Source: Sclerodactyla briareus (Eukaryota; Echinodermata; Holothuroidea; Dendrochirotida; Sclerodactylidae). Taken from it: a DNA stretch of 64,000 nt. Below the pieces are notes generated by a model that was not told the origin of the DNA, did not search any database, and saw only the letters and a program-made list of their open reading frames with translations. Below are positions 27,343 to 40,384 of the stretch, in pieces. The position numbers and the translations under genes are program-made. Location: contig JAODTK010005331.1 in NCBI GenBank assembly GCA_026419785.1, positions 1 through 64,000 of the forward strand, given 5' to 3'. Every line of letters starts with the position of its first letter. Within the stretch, counting starts at the first letter, position 1.

Positions 27343-27530
27343 ACGATGATAATAATAAAAAATTTTCAAGCATTCATATAGCGCCTAAATCGTTACCAAT
27401 ACAAAACGCGGAATTCGGAGTGATGATTCCTCAAGTGAGAAGGCGGAGCGTTTTATAGTGTGGCGGCTTCTTGTTGGAGAAAGCTCATCTCTTGCAGCTG
27501 TCGATTTGATCCGAGGTTCAACGGGAATCA
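27343..27530 (-). mobile_element. LINE (CR1/L2-like) 3' end
   Basis: On the minus strand the last coding part reads PRIKS, then after an indel a segment resembling SFLQQEAATL-stop-NAPPSHLR. This matches the conserved tail of CR1/L2/Rex-type reverse transcriptase ORFs, where R-A-F-S-x-A-A-P-x-L-W-N is followed by L-P and then L-R. It is followed by GGCGCTATATGAATGC (27371-27386) and a short ATTATT tail (27343-27360), the same 3' terminus seen at 49.7 kb. Stop codons and indels show it is dead. The 5' extent is uncertain, and sequence up to about 27640 may also belong to it. Confidence 0.65.
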
Positions 27531-28680
27531 AGAGCAGAGACGTACGTAGATATCCTGGCGCATGACAGTGTAGAACCGCCCAGGTTAGCAGTTATAAGTA
27601 TTCAGAACCTGACTATTCAACAAGCAGTCAAGGCAGTTGCCAGAGGTCTAGTATAATGTAGGCAGCTTATGTCAGATTAAGCACCAGATCTTGTCGGGTG
27701 ACATTATTGGATAATCTGAATACCTTGCCTAAAGAAATGACAACCGCAAATCGCACTACTGATAAATTTATCAAACACGTTCTAACCATGACGTAATGCG
27801 TATCGACCGGGCGAGTCAGTGATGGGCCGCTTCACCTGCAAGCAGTCACGATCATGCTGCCTTCTTGTCAAGCATACCATGTACGGGTTGTACGACTAAC
27901 GGATGATTATAAATAATAACCATTTCATGATAGAATATAATGTGTAAGATATATCCAAGTGTTGGGAAATTAAATGTAGAGTGGCATGTTCATTCAGACG
28001 GCTATTATGAGGTATAGCATGGGTATAGCCGAAAACCATGGGAACATGGTCTCAACTAGCCAGCTCGTGGAAGACTCAACTGTCCAGACAAAGCATAGGC
28101 ACAAGCCGGGACTGCCCCGGTTTGAACTGACAGACAGGAACTTCAATTGATAGGTCCCATATCAGCACCCGAATCGCATTGTCAACTTTGTAAATGCTAT
28201 TTATGCTCGACTACATTACTCTAATCAGTACCAACTTAAGGAAGGGGAAAGAAGGAACCTTTCGATGGATACCATATGTTTCGTCGAGGGGAGAAGATAG
28301 ATTTGCCAGCGGGTTCGGGATTGGAGAAATGAGCCACCAACTCGCCAGTGCCAACCGCCCTCTATATTCGAACAGAGAAAATGCTGACATACAAGTTAAA
28401 ATAAGTACTGAAAATAATGGGCAAAGGTTGACATATTGTCCATATCTGGATAAACTGACGAATGTCGAATTCATTGGTAATAATAATAGCAATGCACTGT
28501 GAGAGAAGGCGACTGAAGGCAAGGATTTTATTTGGTCTTCGGCCGGTATGAATATTCCAGTACCAAGTTCACGATCCGAGTACCCCACTGGAAAACAGAG
28601 TAAACGCACCTGTTCGACTCTTGCATGATCGCTCCAACAAATGTCGACTCCCACAATAAGTACACGTGGTACATAAACTT
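27531..28680. other. no gene supported
   Basis: May include more of the LINE fragment at its start. A B-box-like GTTCAAACC on the minus strand near 28111-28119 has no convincing A box. The long minus-strand open frame at 28211-28654 has no homology I recognise. Confidence 0.4.
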
Positions 28681-28928
28681 GTAATAACGGTAAAGGCTAA
28701 CATTATCTGACAACAGGCCATTGAAGTTGCATCAGATGCAGATGACTTGTACTTAACTACAGTCCTTAAAAAAGTATACGAAAGCACTTCGGAATTAATC
28801 AAAAGTAATAACGGTAAAGGTTAACATTATCTGACAACAGGCCATTGAAGTTGCATCAGATGCAGATGACTTGTACTTAACTACAGTCCTTAAAAAAGTA
28901 TACGAAAGCACTTCGGAATTAATCAAAA
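28681..28928. repeat. near-perfect 124-bp tandem duplication
   Basis: The unit 28681-28804 is repeated at 28805-28928 with one visible difference (AAGGCTAAC against AAGGTTAAC), so the event is recent. In each copy a CTGACAACAG acceptor-like site precedes a frame starting AIEVASDADDLYLTTVLKK. In the second copy that frame continues to 29068; in the first it runs into the second unit and stops. If the frame is a real exon, the duplication copied its 5' part including the acceptor. I recognise no protein family. Confidence 0.95.
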
Positions 28929-30929
28929 GTCATCTCTTGGGCAAAAATATTACCTATGTTGTGTTAGCCGCTATTTTGTACATGATAATAACAAAAATGG
29001 CTCAAACTTCCAGAGTGCCAATAGCGACTTTTCTCATCTTAGACATCCTTTTCCGGAAATATGAATAGGAAAAAGGCAAGTATGTCAAACAACTATGTCC
29101 GACTGTTGCTAGGTTCGCTCTAGTGGCCTCCGGACTAGGCTTAGGGTGTCGTCATAAGTACGCTGATTGGTATAATTTTGAATATACGAAATTATGCTAG
29201 CAATAAAAATGTGCACGTACAAATGAACGTGGACTATGAGGTCAGCATTATGATGTGCAACATGTCATACCACAAGCCGTACCCGGACCACATATACTAG
29301 TGTTCGGAATGAAGTAAACGTTAGTAAGTCAGTTCTCCAACGAACGATACTTCGATACAAATAACAAATGAGGAATATTACACGTACACTCACTACATGG
29401 GAATCGATAGAGTATTCAGCCTAAAGGTGAGTTTATCACACTGCTGTGAATAATAGAAGAGTTATGTATGAAGAAGATAGTTCTAAGAGAATACCTAGCA
29501 CCAGGCGTGGAAGAGCTAGGCGATACACGTCGTTCTGCAGCACCAGGTTAATACTGATCGACGGTGCCATATTTAAGACAACACGACGAAATTTCGTTGA
29601 GTGCAATTTCATTATACGGTATATGAAAACTATCATCGAAATATCATGTACGGTAATCAATACTGAATGGCACTGGGACAATTTCTTCTTCAATACGTCA
29701 TGCTAATGCTGATGTGGTATGCATGACGTCACGGCATGGAATCGCCAGGAGATATTTAGATAAGTAAAACCAACCTACAGAATGGGAAGGATCGTTCCAT
29801 CAATGATATGATTACAGTATTGACTATAGGCTACAGGCACGATGTTGGCAGGTTTACCCTGTGCATATTCGTGCAAACCAAATTCAGCTGATGGCTGTTT
29901 TTTATTCAAAAAGACGACGCTCAAGTGCAGTGCGAAGTGAAAAGTGCGAACAGTTCAAAACGTTTGAAAAATAGAAACCGTGAATAACACTAAATTGGAA
30001 ATATATTTTCAGTTATGAATATTACAATAGAAAAGAAAACAAAGTAAAACCGACCTGCCGCGTTGAACACAGACAGGCATAATCTCCCGACCGAATATAA
30101 ACATATATAGAACATTTACCTCAGTGAGACAACTCAATGCTTATCATCGCATCGCATAACGTTGAGTTGAACGGAGTGTACGCAGGCAGGTAGGCCATTG
30201 TTCGTCAAAGTTATATTTCCGTAATGTAAAGTTAGGTCACCTGTGTCGTTATACAATCCATAACATTATGAATTGTTATCCGCTCAGGTAGAGATCCGTT
30301 GCAAATCACTCCATTCTAAAAGCATTCATGTTTGTTTACTTCATGAATAGGGGTTAGCAGTTTTATACTGAAGGCCAATTGGCCTCATTGCTGCAGTTCT
30401 ATGTTCCAATTGCTTTTTAGAAAACACTAAATCAAAATGCGTCTTTTGTAAACGGATCCAGTTTGAAAATGTTGTTGTATGTCGAACAAATTATCTTTTT
30501 TCCAGTTCCGCTTCGTGGATGTATGCGTGTCTTTATGTCCAATTTTCGTACTTTTTCGAAATATATATAAATATATATATCGAATATATTTGCTCGCAAG
30601 AAATTGACCCGGTTCCCCTGCCTGTTATATAGTTTATCATGATGTTGCCTACTTCATTCGCTCATAAAGTTGAGTATATATCATTCAGTGACAGTCATAC
30701 TCCGCACTGAATAAGGTAACAAAAAATATGAACAATAGTGTTTACCTGATCAGCACGTGACTTTAAACATGTGATATGGATTCGTGAGAAGTTGTCAACG
30801 GGCCGCATTATATGCTCAATTTAAATTGAATAATATACATCCAGAATGTATCTTTCCCTCATTTTCCTTTATATTTGTCCTCACGGTGATTCATTATCAG
30901 AAATCTACTGACTGAGCCATGTCTCGGCT
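28929..30929. other. no gene supported
   Basis: An AT-rich near-palindrome of TATATA units lies at about 30560-30590, and a TTTTTTCCAG acceptor-like site at about 30496-30505. A frame open from 28841 to 29068 (plus) has an acceptor but no other support. Confidence 0.4.
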
Positions 30930-31115
30930 ATCAGAGAATATGAGTCTCCCCCATTCAGGGCAATTGGGAGGTTGGTGATTAGTGTCAGAGGAGATAGCAC
31001 GGTCGGGTATCAACCCCTCAGTTCATTGTCCTCACTCAATTAGTAAGGCCTAGGGGTATCGGAGTCAAATTAAACTAATTATCTGCTGACGCCCTCTTCA
31101 AAGAGAATCAATCCA
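30930..31115 (+). repeat. dispersed repeat family C, copy 1
   Basis: Shares ordered blocks with 38590-38800: GTCAG-GG-ATAGC, then CAGTTCATTGTCCTC, then C-AATTAG, a GGAGT-AA-TT block, and finally GACGCCCTC near the end. No promoter boxes, open frame or clear inverted ends were seen, so the class is unknown. Confidence 0.55.
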
Positions 31116-34100
31116 ATGCTCATGGAAATATAGGCATTTGGGAATTGGCCAAACACCAATGAAGTGAATATTGACTGTAAACGTTTTTGGATACAGAATA
31201 AACAATATGAACTGTTTTCGAATAAACAATATGAACTGGCCGGAACTGATCGGAAGTAACGAAAACAAATACCGAATTCTCTGAAAAATGGAATACTCGT
31301 TTGCAGGGTTTACATGGTTTACATATTTCAACAATCAGTGCTAATATAAACGAAATTGCAAGTGAATTGAGAACAGAACGAACTCGGAAACCCAAATTCT
31401 CAAACTGGTTGATAAAGTCAGGTAAATTTATACCAATACTTTTACCACTTCGCGAAACAGCATGGAGGGCGGGTGAATGGCAGAGTGAAGGGCGGATTGT
31501 ATCAGTGACTCCTCGTCGCAGGCAAAATATTCCGGGTTGAATTCCAGCAGTCTCCAGCCTTTTCCCTAGTGAATGTACTTGCAATGGACGAGAGGTTTTT
31601 TAACCTTCTCTTCATGGCTCCGCTCTAATGCAGAAGACTCCCTGTGATTATTGGGCTTTGTTACGGAATATTTGCGTTCATTCTCGTCGGTCGGTTGTGA
31701 GCAGTCACGCTGAACTTCAATATCGGCTCCGCCAGGTTCCGGGAAAGTGGTCGGCTCCTGGAGTTCACTGATCGTCTTTTCTGAGATGACCTAAATTGGC
31801 AGTCTCAGGATCAGGTTCGGATGGTCCACCCCTGCCTCGATATCATCTGAGCACTAGTCGAGAAGAATGGCGAATTATCGCCGGTGGTCGTCCACAATCA
31901 TAGGCTACGAGTTTCTCGATAGGTTTAGAACAAAATTGGAAAAATCTGTTATCAACACCAATAACAGAAACGGTCCTGCATCCCCAACCGTTTTCAGCCA
32001 TGGTAGTGTCTGAGTAAGGTTCCGATACCATCACGACTTGAGCGAAGTAGCCCGTTCTGATGTTTACTCTGTGTGATAGGTAATTGTCGCCATATTGCAG
32101 TCATGCTGTAGAGACATTGCCTTATTCTCTATAAACCTTGTAGGGTTTTGCAACCCCTTGCAGCTGACAATTTTGCAATATTCAGGTCTGGACCATTGCC
32201 GGGCTTCGTCAGGCGAGTGATATAGAGTGAAAACAAAATGACGGCTCAGAAAACTACTAGATCAGGCGCTACACGACGCCTAGTTGACAATTCTGCCATG
32301 CGAATTGTTCCACTCACATACACGAACCTAAATACCCCACATAATATATATTGTCAGCGACAATAATCAGCACATGAGTCAGACTGTAATTTATTATACG
32401 GGTATCGAAAACGCTTTTACACACGCAATACATACGGTGATAGCGATAAAACTATGAAAACAGGGGAGAATAGTTTATTTTATCAAATGATCCAAAGATT
32501 ATCCGACGGCAGCAGATAAAATGCTCTTGTATCCTGTATATTATAATAGGACTATCCTGCAATGCCGCATTCAGGTAATGGCTGAGAATATTGACCGAGA
32601 TGATCTAGTATATAACATAGCATTTCTAATGCCGTTAGCAAGTAACATTTCATCCATTTGATGGAAGATATAAGAATATCCTGAAAGCAATATTAACTTT
32701 CCTCAAGCAAGAAAATGCCTCCACCGTACCCTTGGTGTATAATGCCTCGATTCAGTTTCGAGATGAAAGTGGGAAGAACCTCGTGGATATAAGACCTAAG
32801 ATATAAGACTAAGAGTGCTCTTATTATAGAACCTTTCCCCCACCCCCCCCCTTTTTTTTACTGATGAACAGGCTGGTATGAAAGACCCTCAAATGCAACT
32901 CGAGAAGTCGGTACTAAAGCAAGAATCAGGATTGTTACGTATAAGTGGATACACTCGCCAAACATTCATCTGCTACTTATTCGATTACAATCGGAAACCT
33001 CACTTTAGCTAATTGGACGCGACGAAACGAGTCAAAGGAATAAGAGGATTTTTTTCAACTGAATGAGTAACGAAGGCTCACGTACAGATTGGTTGGACCA
33101 CCTATGTCAAAGGGAGGACGTCTATTCTGCTACCAGTACTAATTACAGTAATGCGACCAGAATGTTAGGTTGCATTTCGCAAACTGTCATATTTTCGTCA
33201 TATCGCAATGCTTGATTGTTTTTTTTTTTAAATTTTCAATATTTTTTTGATACAACACCCAACTAGGCTAGAAAGTTAGGTATTACAACACATATTATTT
33301 TTCCATATGATGCGTAAACCCCGTATAATTGCGAAACAGGCGGAAGTTGCTCCAATTAAACAATATACTGAAGTCGCTCTATGAGAAGATGTGATGTATT
33401 TCTTTGCCTCTGATCAATGTTAGACAGGCACGGATTAGGGAGAGAGGTAAAAAAGATTTCACTTGTGAACTATTCACGGATGTAGAATTCCGTTCAACAG
33501 CTGAGACAGGGAAAGACACGTGGGAGTATGGACCTTATGGGTGACTGGTGAGCGCCGCACTTGACAAACCAATTCAGGAGTCCCCTGACGGAACGACCAA
33601 TTAGCACACTGACATCCTGCTTCGAGATATGACTAATGGGAGTACAACATGCTTTCAATGACTCGGTTCTCTTCAAATAAGCGACTATGCTTGAGTTCGA
33701 AGTAGCCACGACGCTGCGTCAACATTGAGCCCCGAACCACTGGCTCCCTTGACGACAGACCACAGTCGGCAGGGTCGGTAGCTGGAAGGTGTTATATGCT
33801 TAAAAAGAGCGCAGTGGACAATGAGGAATGAGGTATATCTTGCTCGCACCATTACCGCCTCACGAAGAACTCTGACACTGAGCATTCGATCCTGCCAGTG
33901 ATATGCAGAGAGGCGACCAGTGACATGTCTCGTCGAAATGCCATCACCACTCTCACTTCCAGATACCAGGGAGACTGATGCATGAAAAAAGGCACTCGCG
34001 ATGCTCTATGGTTCTCAGAAGCGCATTTCTGCATAGGCCCTGCAGTTTTCAGTATAGGTAAGCGATTACCAAAACCCACGTTAACGCTCAGCCAGGCAGG

Positions 34101-35161
34101 CAGAACACGAACGGCCAGAGTGGCAACCCACAGTAAACTACGTGTCAGTCAAATACAAATGACTATGACGCGAGTGCGCTGGCAGTTGATGGCGAAATTC
34201 TGTTCAAGACGTTCTTATAGCGAAGGATTCATTTCAAGGGTCATTGGCGGTCTGAGCATTCCTTCCTCCTTAAGCGATTGATTTCTATTGTAGTGTTTGT
34301 ATGAAGAACAAAACGGATGATGATAACTGGGAATGCCTATTGTCAAAGTTCTTACATTCTCGATGAAACTTCTCACTTCTAAATCACGTGTTTGGTTCCA
34401 CCTCAGAATCCTCAATTTATCCTTTAGTAGGTAATAGTTCATATCTTACTAGGGAACACCGCTATTGTTTCGGGGCCTCGGAAGATTCACAAATTTAACA
34501 GTGTACTGAGAAATTGATACTGTTACTCCTTTAATCAGAGATTGGCGCTTACTAAATAACACCAGCGGCTGACCTGATCTGACATAAGACATGCCCGAAA
34601 ACGATCCCTTATCCCCTGACAATCCTCTCCGATGATTGCTAAAATTAATAATCCAGGCACGCATGGGCCGCCTATGGGTTCTCCAATTCAGCATTATACG
34701 GCCTCATTCTTTCCAAAGAATCATATCTCAAAGATTGGTGAACAAGATACGGGCAATTGCATTTTGTTAAATTGATTTGAATGAAGGGAATATTTAAGCC
34801 TATTGGAAATTTCGAATCCCCTCTATGTAAGCCTATGATTCTTAATTTTCGATGTAAGATGATCTAATCAGATAACGGTCGGTAGGTTTGGGGAAGGATT
34901 ACATATGTTTCTTGTTACGATTTGGAATAACTTTATCCAATCTATTCGATTACTTTTTCCCAAGATGGGTTTTAGTGAAATAGGGATTTTTAGTTGAGGA
35001 GTTGAGGATTGAGTTTAAGAAGTGTCCATTCAAAGATACTGTCCTATATCCGTTACTGTATATGTGAGTGTTTGCAGTAAGAATTTTTTTTTTTCTGACA
35101 TCCAGTGAGTGATATACATGGGTATGTGAAATCTTATCGGTAGGACCGGGAATACACAATC
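31116..35161. other. no gene supported
   Basis: Near 31195-31240 the 19-mer GAATAAACAATATGAACTG occurs twice, 25 bp apart. A C-run at about 32837-32849 abuts a T-run. Long open frames on the minus strand at 31120-31584 and in 33.5-34.1 kb were examined in both directions and match nothing I know. Confidence 0.4.
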
Positions 35162-35351
35162 TTAAAAACGTTGTGTAACTAGCACACCTACCCCGGTGAT
35201 GTGTAAGAAATTACACGATTATTGTGTATGATCTGCACAATTTGTGCAATTTCTTCACACAACCTTCATACATTGTTGTGTAATTCCTTACATAACAAGG
35301 GATAGGGTGCCAGTGTTACAGAATGTGTGTACATTCTACACAACATTTTAA
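35162..35351. mobile_element. MITE with TTAA target duplication and internal hairpins
   Basis: TTAA at 35162-35165 and 35348-35351 flanks a 182-bp interior. Its ends are inverted: AAACGTTGTGTA on the left and TACACAACATT on the right. The interior is a run of short hairpins built from TTGTGTAA/TTACACAA-like arms, for example TGTGTAAGAAATTACACG, ATTGTGTATGATCTGCACAA and GAATGTGTGTACATTC. TTAA duplication is typical of piggyBac and Kolobok transposases, so one of these probably moved it. No coding sequence. It is labelled a MITE from its size and ends, which are visible; the transposase family is inferred. Confidence 0.6.
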
Positions 35352-36129
35352 GAGTGCAAGCTAAGGCGCGTGACATGTTTTATCCCAGATTTCACCCCTA
35401 AACGGTATCCATTCTGGTTGGTGGAACTCGACATTCAACTAAAGATATAACTAGGCAACATGATAACTGTTTCGAAAACATAACTACAACCCCTATATCT
35501 TCTTTTTAAGTTAGCATTATAGAAATGACTTTTGAGGTAAAAAAGGATCAAGTCTTAAACCACGTAAACACAATACGCATACAACGCTCAGTCTGACCAG
35601 ATAAACATTTGGAATCGACTTCCCCTATTTGGAGTACAATATCCTTGTTGTTGAGGAGGGTTCCGCTCGTTCCGTGGTAAGAAAGAGAACATTATTGTGA
35701 AAAATGAATTGTTTCGTCAATTTAAATCCGTAAATATGTTTCCTGTCTGAGATTTGGAAGTGCCCGTCTACATAAGAACGGTACGCGAAATCCTTGCATG
35801 CAGCGATTAGAATTGGAAGTCCGTATACCTTTGTCAATTTACGCCACTCTTCAAAATATCGCAATAGAGGGAAATTACCATTTCTAACCTGAGCAACCGC
35901 CTTGTCGTTATCACTGCCGTGGAGAGTCACAGGAACCACTTTTCCTCACATATTTTCACGAAGCACTGAATAGGACACTGTGCGCATTACCGGTAAAAAT
36001 TTATACTTGTACGCCGGGAACATTACGATCTTATGCAAACGATTGATGCCCCATCATTCATCATATTTATTTGGTGATGTTATAAATATAGCTTCCCCCA
36101 TTGATTGTCGTGCTCATCGAAATTCCTCG
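35352..36129. other. no gene supported
   Basis: A minus-strand frame is open from about 35945 to 35625 (about 105 codons, ending TAG). It has balanced composition and includes YFEEWRKLTKVYGLPILIAA, but it lacks an ATG, a pyrimidine-rich acceptor or a family match. Its length is compatible with chance. Confidence 0.35.
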
Positions 36130-36330
36130 TTAATATAATACCCTGGCCAGAGTGTGAGAGTGTGAGAGCCTCGCGTACTTATCACGGCGGATAGCCGGTG
36201 ACGAATGTCCGGGCGTACAGCCCTGTCGTGAAACAAGCCATCCCAGTTATATGTCCTCGCTCTCTTAGTTGAGGTTCCAGTTTGATGGATTCCAATTCAG
36301 CAGCTATCCTCTGTGTATTCCTCTGTGTAT
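36130..36330 (+). repeat. dispersed repeat family C, copy 2 (diverged)
   Basis: Shares GTCGTGAAACAAGCCATCCC, then CAGTT-AT-TGTCCTCGCTC, with the copies at 30.9 and 38.6 kb in the same order and direction. The 3' part is less similar and lacks the GACGCCCTC block. Confidence 0.4.
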
Positions 36331-38589
36331 TGTAAGATCATTTTGTATGTCCACTTTTTAAATACATCTAACTCCGTAAACATCATATAAATAGTTCTTC
36401 AAAAATGAGGACCTCAGAATATATGAGCCCGATTCAACCCAGTTTGTAAATTTTCAAATTGGTAGGCATTTATTATTATCATTATTATTTCTTATGTATT
36501 GTCTCTTGTGGGGTATCGCCTATTTTTGGAAACGCGAGAGAGTTTAGTCTGATGTAGCCGTTATTCCCCATGAACGTGTTTAAAACTAACAACGTTATTA
36601 ACCCGAGGCCTTATTCTATTGAACATCGAAACATATTCGAATATCAAAACGCTCCACGTGCTAACACAGACAGACTTATTGAAGATGGAATTCCATATAG
36701 AAGAGGACGAACCAGTGGCTTTCTAAACACATCTCCAAAAACTGCCCTTCTCTATGGTTTCATGGTTTCTGAGCACAGTATTGATATAGTTATAAAGTCT
36801 GGTGAGATGTTCACGCTCATTCGCCCAGGTTACCTTCATCCTAACAATGATGAACATGTCTATCGCTTTAAATTTGAAAATGGAGTGGTAAATCATTTGG
36901 AAATCATGGTTTTCAGCATCAGTCTTTAGACGAAATAACTGATAACTTCGCGATTGGAAATGTTACTGTCTACGGCAATTCATTGTATACCTTATGCACA
37001 TGGCGGTTCGTCTCTAACCTCTGAAATCCGTTGCATTGACTGTATATTGTTCCACTTTCGGAACAGCGCAGGTATGGCGGAAAACTAAATAATGCATAAC
37101 TGAAGAAAAGATATTTGGGTGATTCGAGTGGGTAAATACTGTTTCCCGCATTGTTTGTTGCGCGCATTGTTGCTTGCATTTAAAGGCCTATTAGGCTAAC
37201 ATCAAGAACTTAACAGAAGAAATATTACTCAACTTCCGAGAGGCGAGTTTATCAATATGGAAGAGGAGGATTAAGGAAAGGTGAGACAGTTTGCTGCATG
37301 TGCACCCTGGTATCAAGAAAGTGGGCCTCACCTCAATATTGTTGACTGATAGAAACACACCAGCAAGTTCACTGACCCTTACAGCACCGCTCCTGAATTC
37401 AGGGCCAAGGATGATTAATAAATTGATTATTACACTGAGAACTTGAAACTACTACTCCGTTCATTCAGTGCCCCGGGATTGGTGTCACTGAATAACACCA
37501 ACAGATTCCGTATATGTAGCAAAGACAATCCCTCGACAATACCCTTTGCTGATGCTAAAATAATACCCGTCGCAGATTGGCGAGCGTCGGTTTTAGGGTC
37601 AGTTCAATCTCTTTATAAGACACGAATATAATTTCTCTCAGTCCTTATTAAGACATGTCATAGTTTTCAATAAATGTTGAACACGATGAGGGCGATTGAG
37701 TATTATCAAATTGGTCTGAAGGGTATTTCATCCCATTAAAATTTCTAAGACGCTGTCTCATCCTCAGATGTAAGATTCTCAACTTTCAATGGAACATATC
37801 TAACGGTCCAAGCGTTCAGACCTAAGAAAATAAGGAATACATTTGTTTGTTTTCACGATTTACAATAATTTCGCCCAATATCTTCCACCACAATTGTCTG
37901 GAGGCTATACATGCGTTGTCAGGAAAGAGTTGTTGACACAGGAATAGGAGATCAGAGAGAGTCAAAGTTTTGGAGGAGGAGTATTAACCTTCTTCAGTGC
38001 ATTATACAAATTGGATAACCGGAAGAAAAAAAAACCTTGCAGAAGGCAGTTTATTTTTCGGTTACACGAACTTCAAATTCCGTTTAAGACCGGCTTTCAG
38101 TTGTAGTTTGTAAGAATACACTTGTGCCATGAAGTGCAGTTTTCTTTGTTTTGTTATATCCACGAATATACACTACTTACGGTGTACAAAGTCCCTCCAA
38201 TGCGCATTTCTCTTATTTCTTCCAGTTGCTGACATTTATTTCTCCAGACCGACTGCCAGTTACCCGTTCCCTCCCATTACTTTCAGTCGCCGTTGCCTAC
38301 GTGCCGGACGCAGATGCTACTGTACCGATTCAAATAAAACAACATGACGTCATTACTCTTCAAGGAACATCGATACCGATTTCCCCTGCAGATCATTTCA
38401 CGATGCATTAAATAGGTTACTAGGTGCATCATGGGCAATAATTGGTACTCGACCGTTGGGTATCTCATAACCTTTTTTAACGAACCAAGGGCAAGTTATC
38501 ATATTTAGTCGGTCAATTTATAAATATATCTCCTCTCACTGATGGCCTAAAATTATTTGCCACAGCGGTTCTTCATATTATTCGGATAT
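36331..38589. other. no gene supported
   Basis: A short ATT-type microsatellite remnant lies at about 36468-36490. A plus-strand frame 36570-36929 (119 codons, ATG start, TAG stop) is the best-looking single-exon frame here; it ends ...FENGVVNHLEIMVFSISL. It matches no family I know and its length is within chance. Confidence 0.35.
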
Positions 38590-38800
38590 ACTGGTTCACG
38601 TACCAGCCATCAGGAAGCCAGTGCCAGTCGTTGTATTTATGACGACGAGGAGACTGCTGACAAATGTCAGGGGAAATAGCCCAGTCGTAAACCAACCCAT
38701 CTCAGTTCATTGTCCTCGCCTAATTAGAGCCCGGAGGTAATGGAGTTCAATTGAACCAAACAATCTTTAGACGCCCTCATGGGTAGACTTGATGCAATAC
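38590..38800 (+). repeat. dispersed repeat family C, copy 3
   Basis: Matches the copy at 30.9 kb in ordered blocks: TGTCAGGGGAAATAGC, AACCAACCCATCTCAGTTCA, TTGTCCTCGC-TAATTAG and GACGCCCTCATGG, followed by a similar GATGCAATAC end. The class is not determined. Confidence 0.55.
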
Positions 38801-40384
38801 TATCAAACATACGGATAGCGGCGGTTTTTCTGCAACCATCATGAAGTTGATTGGAACATATTATCGACTGTTAGATTGAATGTCTAGATTGTATTTAATT
38901 GTTCTGAAGCTTTATCCTCATCTCAATACCCTACAATATTCAACACAACCAAATAAATGAACATTAGATTAAGTAGCCTGAATACAAATTCATGATGTAA
39001 GTGACATAAGGTGAACACACAAGTTGAGTCCCATCCCATAAAACTAATGTCTCGTGTCCATATTTACATAAACAACTAAAATAATTAGTTGAGAATGAGT
39101 CTTGGTAAACTGAAATGTTCAGGGGTTTGAAATGAAGCAACAACTAAACTTCATAACACAAGTCAGACATGAAAATGAAAATCACATCAAATGTCGAATC
39201 ATCTGACACTGTTGAAAGCCAAAATCAGGCTCACAATTTCGAGAAATAATAATCTTAGCTCATCCTCCCATACTCATTCGAGTTAATTAAACCTGAACTG
39301 CCTCGTTTGTTCTTGCCATAACGCAACCAAGCGCCCTACCTATACACGGAAAACGCCATTATTGTCACATGAAAACAACTGGAAGCCAGTAGGGCCTGGA
39401 TGGGGGTTTAATATCAAATTTATCAGTCCAAAGTTTCAAACAATCACCTGCAATCCCATGAGGCAATCTCATAAAAGCAACTGACATGAGAGAAGAAACA
39501 CAAAATATAAATAGAATATAGTATAAATAGATATATGCAGTCACCAAGCATTCAGTGTATTACTAATCGATTATAATCGGAAAACCGCCTCTTGCAAATG
39601 GGAAAGTAATGAAAAAACGTAGAGAGGGAGAAACGCTCTACTCTAAGAGACTGAGTAATAGAGTACACATTCAAGTTCTTCAATATACAGTCTGGAAAAT
39701 GTTGAGTACAAAAACCATCAGGGCAATTTGTTTTACCAGCCTGGGGTTCACTCAGAATGGGCAAAATATCACCCAGGCTAGGTAAAACAAATCACCCAGG
39801 TGGTTTTTGTACACAAAACTTGTTAGAAGTGTAGTAGATCGTCTATGTTCTGCGATACGGCTTCTGATCGTTTCTCATACTCGTCTGTTCGTTATTGCGG
39901 GTTCAGTGATAACTACCTGGCTACTGGCTATAGGTCTTTTCAGGCCTCTTCTGCTTCCCTTTGGAGTGATCTCCCAGTAGGAGTATAATTAATATTTGGG
40001 TATTTCAACGTTCGAAAATGAATTTTAGGATGGACAGCCTACAGAATAGGAAAGTGCAGTAAAGCTAATGCCCTCTATGTAGTCCACTAAGTTTCCAACA
40101 TTCAGGACAATTACAAATAACCACGTAACATGTTAACCCATTTGCTTGTTGTGAGGTTCGTTACACCGGGCAGTGAAACGTCAAGGCACTTGGGTCAATC
40201 CGTCTTTGCTGCTTTGTGGAACGAGATAAAAGCTACCATGTTTACCGCACCTTTTAGGTAATGAATTATGGTAGAAAAATGCTAGCAGGGATATGGAGTT
40301 ATTCCTAGAAAGGAAATCACATGCATAGGTTTGTCCAGTGTGTCGTGGCTATCTCTCAAGGACAAGGAATTGTCTTCCGTCAGC
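38801..40384. other. no gene supported
   Basis: AT-rich. Two similar stretches containing CACCCAGG and GGTAAAACAAATC lie close together near 39768-39800. No exon or element was recognised. Confidence 0.4.

Noticed and set aside
28211-28654. 147-codon minus-strand open frame
   Set aside because: No homology or splice support; an overlapping plus-strand frame is also open, which points to local lack of stops rather than coding.
31120-31584. 154-codon minus-strand open frame, among the longest in the window
   Set aside because: No family match, no splice support, and a frame of this length is expected once or so by chance at this size and composition.
35625-36929. Opposite-strand open frames of about 105 and 119 codons read as a divergent gene pair
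   Set aside because: Composition looks reasonable, but there is no homology, no promoter or splice evidence, and both lengths are within chance.
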